64,000 bases of DNA from Kitasatospora sp. NBC_01287 (GTDB lineage Bacteria; Actinomycetota; Actinomycetes; Streptomycetales; Streptomycetaceae). The stretch lies in the NCBI RefSeq assembly GCF_026340565.1, contig NZ_JAPEPB010000002.1:682001-746000 (forward strand). Direction: 5' to 3'. The translations under genes and the position numbers were made by a program. This document shows positions 1-36,660 of the stretch, piece by piece. Numbering within the stretch: the stretch's first letter is position 1; each line of letters opens with the position of its first letter. The notes under the pieces are model-generated. The model was not told the origin of the DNA. It was given only the letters and a program-made list of their open reading frames with translations, and searched no databases.

Positions 1-10158
<10,158 letters not shown>

Positions 10159-10338
10159 CGGTGGGCAACTCTCCGTTAGCCGAGTCGGGTTCAGAGTCGG
10201 GGCGCGGCGACGGGCCGCGCATCGGTCGCTGGGGCAGGAACGCGGCGGCAGGCCGCGCGTCGGTCGCGGGGATCGGGCCGCGGCGTGGCGCCGCGGGGTC
10301 GGTCACCGGGGTCGAGCCGCGGCAGCCGGCCGCGGGGG
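10159..10338. other. Intergenic spacer between the two PKS genes
   Basis: 180 bp without a gene. It contains imperfect GC-rich repeats around GGCCGCGC-TCGGTCGC and GGCCGCGGC, but no clear promoter or terminator. The two PKS genes are probably co-transcribed through it. The ribosome binding site of the downstream PKS (GGAGAG) lies at its left end. Confidence 0.5.
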
Positions 10339-29661
<19,323 letters not shown>

Positions 29662-29800
29662 TGGAACCTCATCTCTTCATCGGGCCAGGGGGGTTGTGTC
29701 CGGTACCAAGGTGCCGAGGGGGGTACGCGCGGGCGCCGGGAGGTACGTCCAGCGCCGGGGGTCACGTCAAGCGCCCGCGGGCGCTCCGCCCGGTGCGGGC
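29662..29800. other. Spacer between thioesterase and large PKS
   Basis: 139 bp. It holds the ribosome binding site of the large PKS (GAGG, 7 nt before GTG). I see no terminator, so the PKS could be read through from the accessory operon or have its own promoter here. Confidence 0.4.
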
Positions 29801-30565
29801 TCAGGACGACGGTGCGAGGACCGCGCGCACGGCCGCCACCACGTCCGGGAGCCGGGGCGTCAGGTAGAAGTGGTCGCCGGGCAGTACCCGGAACGTGAAG
29901 CGTCCGGCTGCGTGGTCCTGCCAGCGGCGCGCCTGGGCCGGCGTCACCAGCGGGTCGCGGTCACCGACCAGGACCGAGACCGGGCAGTCGAGCCGGGCCA
30001 GCGGGTCGGCCGCGTAGCCGCCCAGGGCCCGGTAGTCGGCCCGCAGCGCGGGCAGCACCAGGGCCCGCAGGTCCTCGTTCTCCAGCACCTCCCGGCTGCT
30101 GCCGCCCAGCATCAGCACCTCCTCGACCAGGGCCAGGTCACTGTGCAGCAGGGCCGGCTCGACCCGGGTCAGCCCCGGGGCCCGGCCACCGGAGACGATC
30201 AGGCCGTGCGGGGACGGGCCGTCGCCCCGCTCGCCGAGCAGCGCGGCCTCGAAGGCGACCAGCGCGCCCATGCTGTGGCCGAAGTAGGCCACCGGGCCGG
30301 CGGGCGCGTACCGCAGCACCGCCTCACCGGCCTGCCGGGCGAGCTCCCGCAGGTCGGGCACCGGCGGCTCGGCCCGCCGCTCCAGCCGGCCCGGGTACTG
30401 CACCGCCAGCACCCGGACCGCCGGGGCCAGCGCCTGGGCCAGCGGGGTGAAGTACCCGGCGGCGCCGCCCGCGTGCGGGAAGACCACCAGGGTGGGTGCC
30501 GACGGGTCGGCGGCCGCGTACTGGCGCAGCCACTCGTCGACCACCACCACCGCCGGCGCGGTCAC
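29801..30565 (-). CDS. Type II thioesterase of the polyketide cluster
   Basis: A 254-residue alpha/beta-hydrolase thioesterase that would remove stalled or wrongly primed acyl groups from PKS carrier proteins. The nucleophile is Ser98 in GHSMG; the Asp in VLVGDRDPL and the His in GDHFYL complete the triad. An early FPHAGGAAGYF motif is typical of the RifR/GrsT family. The GTG start overlaps the stop of the upstream hydrolase by 4 bp (GTGA), which implies translational coupling. Being a separate protein directly upstream of the PKS genes, it is an editing enzyme rather than an integrated release domain. Confidence 0.93.
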   Translation of the reverse strand: MTAPAVVVVDEWLRQYAAADPSAPTLVVFPHAGGAAGYFTPLAQALAPAVRVLAVQYPGRLERRAEPPVPDLRELARQAGEAVLRYAPAGPVAYFGHSMGALVAFEAALLGERGDGPSPHGLIVSGGRAPGLTRVEPALLHSDLALVEEVLMLGGSSREVLENEDLRALVLPALRADYRALGGYAADPLARLDCPVSVLVGDRDPLVTPAQARRWQDHAAGRFTFRVLPGDHFYLTPRLPDVVAAVRAVLAPSS

Positions 30566-31791
30566 CGGGCACCCGCCGGCCCGAGCGCGGCCAGTGCGGC
30601 GCTCAGCCCGGCGACCACCCGCGGGTCGGCGTCCGGGCGCATCCGCTGGACGGCGAGCAGGCTCCACAGCGCGGTCTCGCGCAGGTGGCCCGGCGCGCCG
30701 TGCACGTCGTCGTGCTCCAGCAGTCGCAGGTCCGCGACACCGGCCCGCAGCCGCTCCGCGTCGCCGGGCGGGATGATCTCGTCGCGGCGGGCGACGACGG
30801 CGGCCAGCGGGATGCGCAGGCGGGCCGGCGCGTCCTCGTCGAGCCCCCAGTCGCGGATGTGCTCGAAGACCTCCCCCGGGGCCGTGCCCGCCAGGTGGGC
30901 CAGGGTGTCGCGGGTCAGCCGAGGCACCTGCCGCTGCCAGGCGGCGTCGGTGAAGAAGTCGCGCACCGGCAGCCCGTTGGCGACGATGCCCCGGATCCGC
31001 TCGTCGCGCAGCGCCGCGCCGATCGCCAGGTGCCCGCTGAAGCTCAGCGCGAGCAGGTAGCTCTCCTCGGTCCTGGCCCGGTCGGCGAAAGCGTCCAGGA
31101 TCGCCGGGAAGAGCCGGGCGCTCTCGCGCTGGTAGCGCAGCGGGTTCTCGCCCACGCCGGGCAGTTCGGCCACCACTCCGGCCATGCCGAAGCCGGCGAT
31201 CTGCGGCAGGTAGGCACCCCACTGCTCCTTGGGGCTGACGATGCCGCCGGTCATCACCAGCAGCGGGCGCGGCTGCTCGGCGGAGAGGCCGATGGTCCAG
31301 ACCCGCACCGCGGTGCCGTCGACGTCCACCGTCTCCGGGGTGATCTCCGGCGCCTCGGCCAGCCGCCAGCGGTCGAAGGCCGCGACCGCGTGCCCCAGCG
31401 ACCGCGCACGCCCCGGGCCGTCGACGAACGGGAACCTCCCCAGCGTGTAGTACTGGCAGGCGCCGAGCAGCTCCCCGGCGGCCTCGCGCCGCTGCCCGGC
31501 CCGCACCCACTCGTAGGCCCAGGAGCCGGGCCGGTCACCGCTGTCGGTGGTGATCCGCTCCAGCACCCCGGCGTACTCCTCGGCGGGCAACTGCTGGGAG
31601 ATCGCGTGGGCCACCACGAAGCGCTTGAGTTCGGCCAGGTCGTTCGCCGGAGCCTGCCCGGCCGTGGGCTCCACCGTCGGCTCCGCCGCCGGCCCGGCCA
31701 CCGCTGCCACGTCCGTCACCGCTACCCCGTCCGTCACCGCTACCGCGTCCGTCACCACTGCCGCGTCCGTCACCGCTTTCACGTCCGTCAC
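30562..31791 (-). CDS. Alpha/beta hydrolase, probable tetronate acetate-eliminating enzyme (Agg5/AbyA5-like)
   Basis: A 409-residue hydrolase with an N-terminal helical region and a C-terminal alpha/beta core of FrsA type. Likely catalytic residues are Ser252 in LSFSGH, the Asp in ARRDEIIP and the His in DDVHGAPGH. In agglomerin-type pathways the hydrolase next to an E2-like acyltransferase removes acetate from an acetylated tetronate to leave an exocyclic methylene; the gene order here supports that role. The GTG start overlaps the preceding stop by 4 bp. Directly after it an 18-bp tandem repeat encodes about four VTD-containing units, an odd low-complexity N-terminus. Fold is clear; the reaction is inferred from context. 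Confidence 0.8.
   Translation of the reverse strand: MTDVKAVTDAAVVTDAVAVTDGVAVTDVAAVAGPAAEPTVEPTAGQAPANDLAELKRFVVAHAISQQLPAEEYAGVLERITTDSGDRPGSWAYEWVRAGQRREAAGELLGACQYYTLGRFPFVDGPGRARSLGHAVAAFDRWRLAEAPEITPETVDVDGTAVRVWTIGLSAEQPRPLLVMTGGIVSPKEQWGAYLPQIAGFGMAGVVAELPGVGENPLRYQRESARLFPAILDAFADRARTEESYLLALSFSGHLAIGAALRDERIRGIVANGLPVRDFFTDAAWQRQVPRLTRDTLAHLAGTAPGEVFEHIRDWGLDEDAPARLRIPLAAVVARRDEIIPPGDAERLRAGVADLRLLEHDDVHGAPGHLRETALWSLLAVQRMRPDADPRVVAGLSAALAALGPAGAR
31709..31791 (-). repeat. 18-bp tandem repeat at the 5' end of the hydrolase gene
   Basis: About four imperfect copies of ACGGACGCGGTAGCGGTG encode VTDAVA-like units at the N-terminus. Every unit contains an in-frame GTG, so the true start could be any of several. 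The first is preferred because it makes the same GTGA overlap as neighbouring genes. Confidence 0.8.
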
Positions 31792-32540
31792 CGCACAGCC
31801 TCCAGGGCGTCCTTGATCTCCGTCAGCACCTCGGCCGCCTCGGCGCCGTCGATCACCCGGTGGTCGAAGGTCAGCGACAGCCGCAGCACCGGCGCCACCA
31901 CCACCGCGCCGTCCCGGGCCACCGGGCGGTCGGCGATCCGGCCCACCCCCAGGGTCACCGTGGTGCCGCCCACCGAGTGGAAGCCGTCGACGGCCGTGTG
32001 GCCCAGCGAGGTGACGCTGAAGGTCCCGGTGACGGCCGGCCGCAGCTCCAACTGTCCGGCCGCCGAGCGGAACCGGTCCAGTGCCTCGCGCCACGGCAAC
32101 GCGCGCAGCGCCCTGATCGGGGCGAACTCGGGCGAGCTGTCCGGGTCCTGGGCCGCGACCCGGTCCAGGTGGGCCTGGACGTCCGCCAGGCTCGCCCGCT
32201 CCAACTCGGGGATCACGGTGGCCAGCACCACCCGCCGACCGTCGAACACCCGGTCCAGGGTGACCTTGGCGCTCACCGTGTCGTAGGTCGCCAGTTCGGG
32301 TTCGAGCCGGCCCTGGATCGCGCTGTTCGCCTCGGGGTGGCGGGCGAGCACGCCGGCCGCCGCGTGCACCACGTGGGCGACCACCGAGCGGCGGGCGCCG
32401 GCCTCCTTGGCCCGCCGGCGCGCGGCGACCAGGGCGGTGGCGTCGACCTCGGTGTCCAGGTGCACCGGGGCGAAGTCCCGGATCTGGTCGAGGAAGAAGA
32501 GGGTGTGCCGGCGCTGGGTCGGGAACGGGCGCCGGCTCAC
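31788..32540 (-). CDS. 2-oxoacid dehydrogenase E2-like acyltransferase (tetronate O-acetylation, Agg4/AbyA4-like)
   Basis: A 250-residue protein that is only the catalytic domain of the 2-oxoacid dehydrogenase acyltransferase family, without lipoyl or peripheral-subunit-binding domains. The active-site signature DHRVIDG is present with His227 and Asp231. In agglomerin-type tetronate pathways such a stand-alone E2 domain acetylates the primary hydroxyl of the glycerol-derived tetronate before elimination. It lies between the ACP and the hydrolase, with 4-bp overlaps on both sides (GTGA), consistent with a tightly coupled set. Family is certain; substrate is inferred from the gene set. Confidence 0.85.
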   Translation of the reverse strand: MSRRPFPTQRRHTLFFLDQIRDFAPVHLDTEVDATALVAARRRAKEAGARRSVVAHVVHAAAGVLARHPEANSAIQGRLEPELATYDTVSAKVTLDRVFDGRRVVLATVIPELERASLADVQAHLDRVAAQDPDSSPEFAPIRALRALPWREALDRFRSAAGQLELRPAVTGTFSVTSLGHTAVDGFHSVGGTTVTLGVGRIADRPVARDGAVVVAPVLRLSLTFDHRVIDGAEAAEVLTEIKDALEAVR

Positions 32541-32770
32541 CGGGTCACCAGCTCGTAGATCGACTCCAGGCTCCGGGCGTCCAGCAGGTCGGGCAGTGAG
32601 AGCGGGCGGTCCACCCGGCGCTCCAGCAGCACCAGCAGGGAGAGGAGTTGGACGGAGTCCCAGCCCGGCAGCAGGTCGAAGTCGCGGTCGAGGCCGCCCT
32701 CCGCGACCTCGATCCCGATCCCGTCGCGGACCAGGGCGGCAAACTCCGCCCGGGTGATGGCAGTGCTCAA
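32537..32770 (-). CDS. Stand-alone acyl carrier protein (probable glyceryl-ACP)
   Basis: A 77-residue carrier protein with the phosphopantetheine serine Ser39 in GWDSVQLL. In tetronate pathways a discrete ACP carries the three-carbon glyceryl unit that becomes part of the tetronate ring. The best start is TTG at 32770, overlapping the KS III stop (TTGA); I see no better ATG or GTG. It sits in the expected place between KS III and the E2-like acyltransferase. The FkbH-like enzyme that would load it is absent from the neighbourhood. The ACP call is firm; the glyceryl role is inferred. Confidence 0.9.
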   Translation of the reverse strand: MSTAITRAEFAALVRDGIGIEVAEGGLDRDFDLLPGWDSVQLLSLLVLLERRVDRPLSLPDLLDARSLESIYELVTR

Positions 32771-33819
32771 CTCAGGTCACCTCCACGCCGTTCCAGGGCG
32801 AGTCCCGCCCTGATCCACTTGCTCGACTCGACGGCCACCGCCAGCGCCCGGGAGGGCGAGGTCATGTCCGCGAGCAGCCGCTCCAGTTGGAAGAAGAGCA
32901 GGGCGTTGCCGGTGTTGCCGGTCTCGCCGACCCGGCTCACCTCCAGCGCCCGGGGAAGGTCCAGGTGCTCGGTGATCCTGCGGGTCATGGTGACCGAGAG
33001 CTGGGGTGGCAGCAGGTACCCGATCTCCCCGCGTTCCCAACCCAGTTCGTCCAACAGGTCCTGCACCGCCTGCTCGGCGAGCAGCGGCACCCACTCCTCG
33101 ATCGCCTTGTAGTCCTCACTGGCCGGGGCGGGGCGTTCCGGCGCGTTCCGGTCAGCCTGGCCGTACCAGTTCAGGACCTGTCCCGGCGCGCGGTCCAGGC
33201 CGGAGAACCGGGTGACCACCGCGCGCAGCTCGGGCGCCTCGGGCCGCTCCTCCGTGCTCAGCACGGCCGCGCCGGCACCGTCGCCGAAGAGCACGTAGTT
33301 GACCAGTTCCCCGGGCGGCAGCGCGGCCAGGTCGGCCGTGACGTCGTAGTGCTTGGCGATCACGTCGCCGCCGATCACCAGCGCGGTCCGGTAGCGGCCG
33401 GTGCGCAGCAGGGCCTCGGCCACCTCGAAGGTCTGCACCGCGCCGGAGCAGCCGGACTGCAGCTGGAAGGTCGGGATGTCGTCGATCCGCAACCGGTCCG
33501 CGATCACGTTGACCGTGGCGGGCATCAGCTGGTCCGGTGTCGCCGTGCCGAGCACCAGCACGTCGACGTCCTGGGCGGACAGGCCCGCCCGCTCCAGCGC
33601 CTGGGCGGCGGCCTCCTCGCCGAGGTCGGCCAGCGACTGGCGCGGCTGCCCGGACGCCAGGTCGATCGCCAGGTGCCTGGTCCTGGTGCCGATGAAGGCC
33701 GCCACCCACTCCTGCCAGAGCCGGTCCATCCCGAACCGCTCGGCCAGCGCGGCCGTGTCGATCGGCGGGCCGGGTAACGCCGTCCCCGCCGCCAGCACCC
33801 GCACCGCGAACTCACCCAC
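32767..33819 (-). CDS. FabH-like ketosynthase III (tetronate ring formation, AbyA1/RkD-like)
   Basis: A 350-residue KAS III-fold enzyme. The nucleophile Cys124 lies in SGCSGAVQTF. GTG at 33819 is chosen because GGGGGAG sits 5 nt upstream; a longer frame reaches 33864 but adds only an Arg-rich leader. In tetronate pathways such enzymes join the PKS-bound beta-ketoacyl chain to glyceryl-ACP, forming C-C and C-O bonds. Odd point: the usual HQAN catalytic histidine motif appears as PPQLS, so the His seems replaced, while an Asn is kept in GNTGNA. That suggests chemistry different from decarboxylative condensation. First gene of the 4-bp-overlapping KS III-ACP-E2-hydrolase-TE operon. Confidence 0.88.
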   Translation of the reverse strand: MGEFAVRVLAAGTALPGPPIDTAALAERFGMDRLWQEWVAAFIGTRTRHLAIDLASGQPRQSLADLGEEAAAQALERAGLSAQDVDVLVLGTATPDQLMPATVNVIADRLRIDDIPTFQLQSGCSGAVQTFEVAEALLRTGRYRTALVIGGDVIAKHYDVTADLAALPPGELVNYVLFGDGAGAAVLSTEERPEAPELRAVVTRFSGLDRAPGQVLNWYGQADRNAPERPAPASEDYKAIEEWVPLLAEQAVQDLLDELGWERGEIGYLLPPQLSVTMTRRITEHLDLPRALEVSRVGETGNTGNALLFFQLERLLADMTSPSRALAVAVESSKWIRAGLALERRGGDLS

Positions 33820-33900
33820 AGGACTCCCCCTTCGCCGTCGCGGCGCTCGCCGCTCACTGCTCACCGCTCACCGCGGTCGCCGATCCTGCGCCGGACGCTA

Positions 33901-33926
33901 GGTGCGCCCGCTAAACCGGGTCTAAG
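33901..33926 (-). promoter_or_regulatory. Putative operator box upstream of the KS III operon
   Basis: 22 of 26 bases match the box at 34647-34672, in the same orientation and 81 bp before the KS III start. The shared core on the plus strand is CTNAACCGGNNCTNAG. It overlaps the PPTase stop codon. A shared regulator is inferred. Confidence 0.5.
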
Positions 33927-34602
33927 CCCTGGAGAGGGTGACGGGAGGACCGGGCGCCGGCAGCGTCACCGCCGTGACGAGCAGACCGCGGCCGGTCAGC
34001 CAGCGCCCGCGCAGGGCGGCGGCGTCCAGCTCCGGGGCCGGGGCGAGCAGGCGCACCCGGAAGCCGCCCGCCGGGTCGATGGCGATCTCGGCCTGGTCGA
34101 AGTCGAGGAAGCGGCCGGTCAGCGGGAACCAGGCCTTGTAGAGGCTCTCCTTCATGCTGAAGAGCAGCCGGTCCCAGGGCAGCTCGGGCGCGAGCCGGCG
34201 CAACTCGGCCAGCCGCCGCAGCTCGGCGGGCAGCGCGACGGCCGCCAGTACGCCCTCGGGCAGCGGCAAGAGCGGTTCGGCGTCGATGCCCAGCGAGCGC
34301 AGCGCGCCCGCCGGGGCCACCGCGGCGGCCCGGTAGCCGGGGCAGTGGGTCATGCTGCCCACCACACCGGGCGGCCAGCGCGGCGCCCCCCGCTCGCCGG
34401 GCAGCACCGGCGCCGGGCCGGCACCCAGGCGCCGCAGCGCCCGGCGAGCGCACCAGCGCACCGCCGCGTACTCGCGGCGGCGCTGCTCGACGGCGTGGCG
34501 GATCGCGGCGGCCTCCTCGGGCGCCAACTCCTCCTCCGCCCGCGGCGGGTCGCCGTAGGACTCGACCGCCGCGGCCCGCGGCGGCAGCAGCTGCTCGATC
34601 AC
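33922..34602 (-). CDS. 4'-phosphopantetheinyl transferase (EntD/Sfp superfamily)
   Basis: A 226-residue enzyme that transfers phosphopantetheine from coenzyme A to carrier-protein serines, turning apo-ACPs into holo-ACPs. Motifs: GSMTHCPGYR near 85, the Mg-binding GIDAEP with Asp107 and Glu109, and the conserved FSMKESLYKAWF with Glu152. This motif set and length place it with EntD-like rather than AcpS-type enzymes. The GTG at 34602 is the only start that keeps the frame, since nearby ATGs hit a stop. It is the first gene of the visible cluster and presumably activates the many PKS ACPs and the discrete ACP. Confidence 0.92.
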   Translation of the reverse strand: MIEQLLPPRAAAVESYGDPPRAEEELAPEEAAAIRHAVEQRRREYAAVRWCARRALRRLGAGPAPVLPGERGAPRWPPGVVGSMTHCPGYRAAAVAPAGALRSLGIDAEPLLPLPEGVLAAVALPAELRRLAELRRLAPELPWDRLLFSMKESLYKAWFPLTGRFLDFDQAEIAIDPAGGFRVRLLAPAPELDAAALRGRWLTGRGLLVTAVTLPAPGPPVTLSRA

Positions 34603-34646
34603 CGGCGTGCCCGGGCGGTTGGGCTCGATCTCATGTCGGCATCCTG

Positions 34647-34672
34647 GGTGCGCCCGCTTAACCGGTCCTGAG
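34647..34672 (-). promoter_or_regulatory. Putative operator box upstream of the PPTase gene
   Basis: Partner of the box at 33901-33926, placed 45 bp before the PPTase GTG. Both are partly palindromic (CTTAACCGGTCCTGAG here). They could be sites for a cluster regulator encoded outside the window. Confidence 0.5.
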
Positions 34673-34722
34673 GCGGACGGCCCGCTCAGCCGCCCAGCCG
34701 CTCAGCCGCTCAGCCGCTCACC

Positions 34723-34768
34723 TGTGACTGTGCACGGTAGATGGCCAGGTTTGCACGCTACTTGGCCA
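34723..34768 (+). repeat. Left inverted repeat flanking the GyrB-like gene
   Basis: Starts TGTGACTGTGCAC and continues GGTAGATGGCCA then TTTGCACGCTA. It matches the reverse complement of 36505-36563. This left copy lacks about 20 bp between two GATGGCCA direct repeats that the right copy keeps. Confidence 0.85.
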
Positions 34769-34825
34769 GCGGGCGGGCAACTCGTTGACCGGGGCGGGCC
34801 GCAGACCAACTCGGCTCGGAGGACG

Positions 34826-34861
34826 CCGAGGCGGCTGCGCCGCAAGGCACAGCCGCCTCGG
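34826..34861. terminator. Hairpin with 12-bp stem, possible terminator
   Basis: CCGAGGCGGCTG pairs perfectly with CAGCCGCCTCGG around a 12-nt loop. No poly-T tract follows. It could end a transcript entering from either side or belong to the inserted segment. Confidence 0.45.
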
Positions 34862-35144
34862 GGCCCCCATCAGCCGGGCCGTCAGTTTGGTGGGCTGTTC
34901 ATGCTCCAGGCTGCCCTCCTCGCCCACCGCTGACCCATGTAGGGGTCCGGAGAGCGGACCAGACCAGGCTGCGGCGGTGAACTCCTGGGCGTCGCGCGAA
35001 ATTCATGAAAATTGGTGACCTCGGCGCCGATGGGAATGGTGTCGTACGCGGCTTCGCCGGGCCCGTGCCGGAAGTCCGGCACCAGTTCGCGACTCCCGGG
35101 CCGACCGCCTCCGGACGGCCTCGCACCTGCCCGTCTGTGGATTC

Positions 35145-35173
35145 GGAAAACACGGCCTGACCTGGTGTTTTCC
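35145..35173. promoter_or_regulatory. Perfect 9-bp inverted repeat upstream of the GyrB-like gene
   Basis: GGAAAACAC and GTGTTTTCC are separated by 11 bp, ending 52 bp before the ATG. A TAGGGT element at about 35185 could be the -10. The AT-rich arms stand out from the local GC background, so an operator or autoregulatory site is plausible. Confidence 0.55.
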
Positions 35174-35225
35174 AGAGATTCGCCTAGGGTGAGGAGTTCC
35201 GCCGGACCGCATCGGAGGGGACATC

Positions 35226-36389
35226 ATGAGCGGGGAAGCCAACAAGTACGACGCCAGCCAGATACAGGTGCTGGAAGGGTGGGAGGCCGTCCGCAAGCGG
35301 CCCGGTATGTACATCGGCTCGACCGGTGAACGCGGCCTGCTCCACATGGTCTTCGAGGTCGCCGACCGGGCCGTGAACGAGGTCCTCGCCGGCCACGCCA
35401 GCTGTGTCGACGTCACCCTCACACCCGACGGCGGTGTCCGTGTCGCCGACGATGGGCGGGGAGTTCGTATCGACGAGGCGGGAGCCAGCGGCATTTCCGG
35501 CCTCGAAGCCCTGCTGACCCGTTTTCAGACCGGGCCGGGGACCGGAGGCCGCCACGACGTGACGCTCGGCTTCTGCGGAGTGGGGCCCTTCGTCGTCAAC
35601 GCCCTGTCGAGCCGGATGACGGCCGAAGTGCGGCGCGGGGGAGCTCGCTGGGTCCAGGAGTATGCGCGTGGCGTGGCCGTCACCCCGCTCACCGAGGCCG
35701 GGACGTCGACCGGAAGCGGCACCACCATCACCTTCTGGCCCGATGCCGACATCTTCGAGGCTGCGGAGTTCTCCTTCGACGGCCTGGCCGAGCGCTTTCG
35801 GGAACTCGCTCTGTTGAACAAGGGCTTGGAGATCTCTCTGACCGACCAGCGCCGTCCGGGCGAGTCCCGGGCGGCCCGGTTCAGGTACCCGGACGGCGCG
35901 CGGGACTTCGTGACCCTCCTCGACGAGCCGGAAGAGACCCCCGTTCATCAGCACATCATCGGCTTCGAACGGGAGGACCCGCGCATGGCCGGAACCGTGG
36001 AGGTCGCCCTCCGTTGGCGTGACTCCCAAGAGGAACGAATCCGGAGCTTCGCCAACAGCCGGCCCACCTTCGGTGGCACCCACGAGCGCGGCTTCCGGGA
36101 CGGAGCGGCGGCCGCGGTCACCGCGTACGCACGGAAGCAGGGACAGCTGACAACAGCGGACCCCGACCTCGAAGGCGATCGAATCGGCGAGGGCCTGACC
36201 GCGGTCGTGTCGGTGAAGCTGGACCATCCCGAGTTCGAGGGCCCCATACGCGACTTGCTGGGCAACGCCGCGGTGCGAGTCTGCATCGAAGAGGCCGTCC
36301 AGCAACACCTCGGCAGGTGGTTGGAAGAATACCCGGAGCGTGCCGCAGCTGTCATCGGCCGGATCATCAACGGCGTCCGTCGGGCCTGA
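35226..36389 (+). CDS. Truncated, degenerate GyrB-like GHKL ATPase protein
   Basis: 387 residues covering only the ATPase and transducer domains of DNA gyrase subunit B; the TOPRIM and C-terminal domains are absent. Recognisable motifs are RKRPGMYIG, DDGRGV (Asp75), FGGTHERGF and GLTAVVSVKL. Key residues have changed: Glu44 is kept, but the Mg-binding Asn of the usual EVVDNS motif is Arg48 (EVADRA), and the switch-lysine motif QTKTKLGN reads PIRDLLGN. ATP hydrolysis is therefore doubtful. ATG 35226 follows GGAGGGG. The segment has lower GC than its neighbours and lies between inverted repeats, which suggests acquisition. Possible roles are a gyrase-interacting regulator or a decaying relic. 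No toxin or transposase partner is visible. Confidence 0.85.
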   Translation: MSGEANKYDASQIQVLEGWEAVRKRPGMYIGSTGERGLLHMVFEVADRAVNEVLAGHASCVDVTLTPDGGVRVADDGRGVRIDEAGASGISGLEALLTRFQTGPGTGGRHDVTLGFCGVGPFVVNALSSRMTAEVRRGGARWVQEYARGVAVTPLTEAGTSTGSGTTITFWPDADIFEAAEFSFDGLAERFRELALLNKGLEISLTDQRRPGESRAARFRYPDGARDFVTLLDEPEETPVHQHIIGFEREDPRMAGTVEVALRWRDSQEERIRSFANSRPTFGGTHERGFRDGAAAAVTAYARKQGQLTTADPDLEGDRIGEGLTAVVSVKLDHPEFEGPIRDLLGNAAVRVCIEEAVQQHLGRWLEEYPERAAAVIGRIINGVRRA

Positions 36390-36504
36390 CCGGTAGCAGG
36401 CCGTCTGCTGGTCCCGGGGGACCGGCCAGCAGGGCGGTCGGCAGCACACGGCGGTCAACCAGTGACATGACCCGTGGCCAACCAGCCTGCTCAGACTGGA
36501 CAGA

Positions 36505-36563
36505 TAGCGTGCAAACTTTGGCCATCAACCCTGGAAAGTGGCCATCTACGGTGCACAGTCACA
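36505..36563 (-). repeat. Right inverted repeat flanking the GyrB-like gene
   Basis: Reverse complement of the left repeat at 34723. TGTGACTGTGCAC is outermost on both sides, as in terminal inverted repeats. The enclosed span is 1841 bp and contains no recognisable transposase. Confidence 0.85.
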
Positions 36564-36595
36564 TCACCGCGCGGGAACGGCCACCCCCGCCGCGC

Positions 36596-36660
36596 GGTCA
36601 CCACCCGCGGTCACCATCCAGGGTCACCACCCGCGGTCACCATCCAGGGTCACCACCCGG
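36596..36660. repeat. 26-bp tandem repeat, 2.4 copies
   Basis: Two full copies and a partial third of a 26-bp unit starting GGTCACCACCCGCGG. The copies are essentially perfect. Too few and too short for a CRISPR array. Confidence 0.85.

Larger units (their letters stand above)
34603..35225. other. Intergenic region between PPTase and GyrB-like genes
   Basis: 623 bp, divergent genes. It contains the operator box at 34647, short CAGCCGCT repeats at 34686-34720, the left inverted repeat at 34723-34768, a 12-bp stem hairpin at 34826-34861 and a perfect 9-bp inverted repeat at 35145-35173. I see no convincing coding sequence. Confidence 0.6.

Noticed and set aside
33865..34602. PPTase region considered as hiding the missing FkbH gene
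   Set aside because: The whole interval is accounted for by an EntD-like enzyme with all its motifs.
34718..34927. A small minus-strand frame within the left inverted repeat
   Set aside because: Its C-terminal half merely translates the repeat; there is no RBS and the matching sequence at the other repeat is not an equivalent gene.
35226..36389. GyrB-like gene as self-resistance for the polyketide
   Set aside because: Abyssomicins are known to hit aminodeoxychorismate synthase, not gyrase, and the gene lies in a separate repeat-bounded segment.
36596..36660. Direct repeats considered as a CRISPR array
   Set aside because: Adjacent 26-bp copies without unique spacers and no cas genes; a plain tandem repeat.
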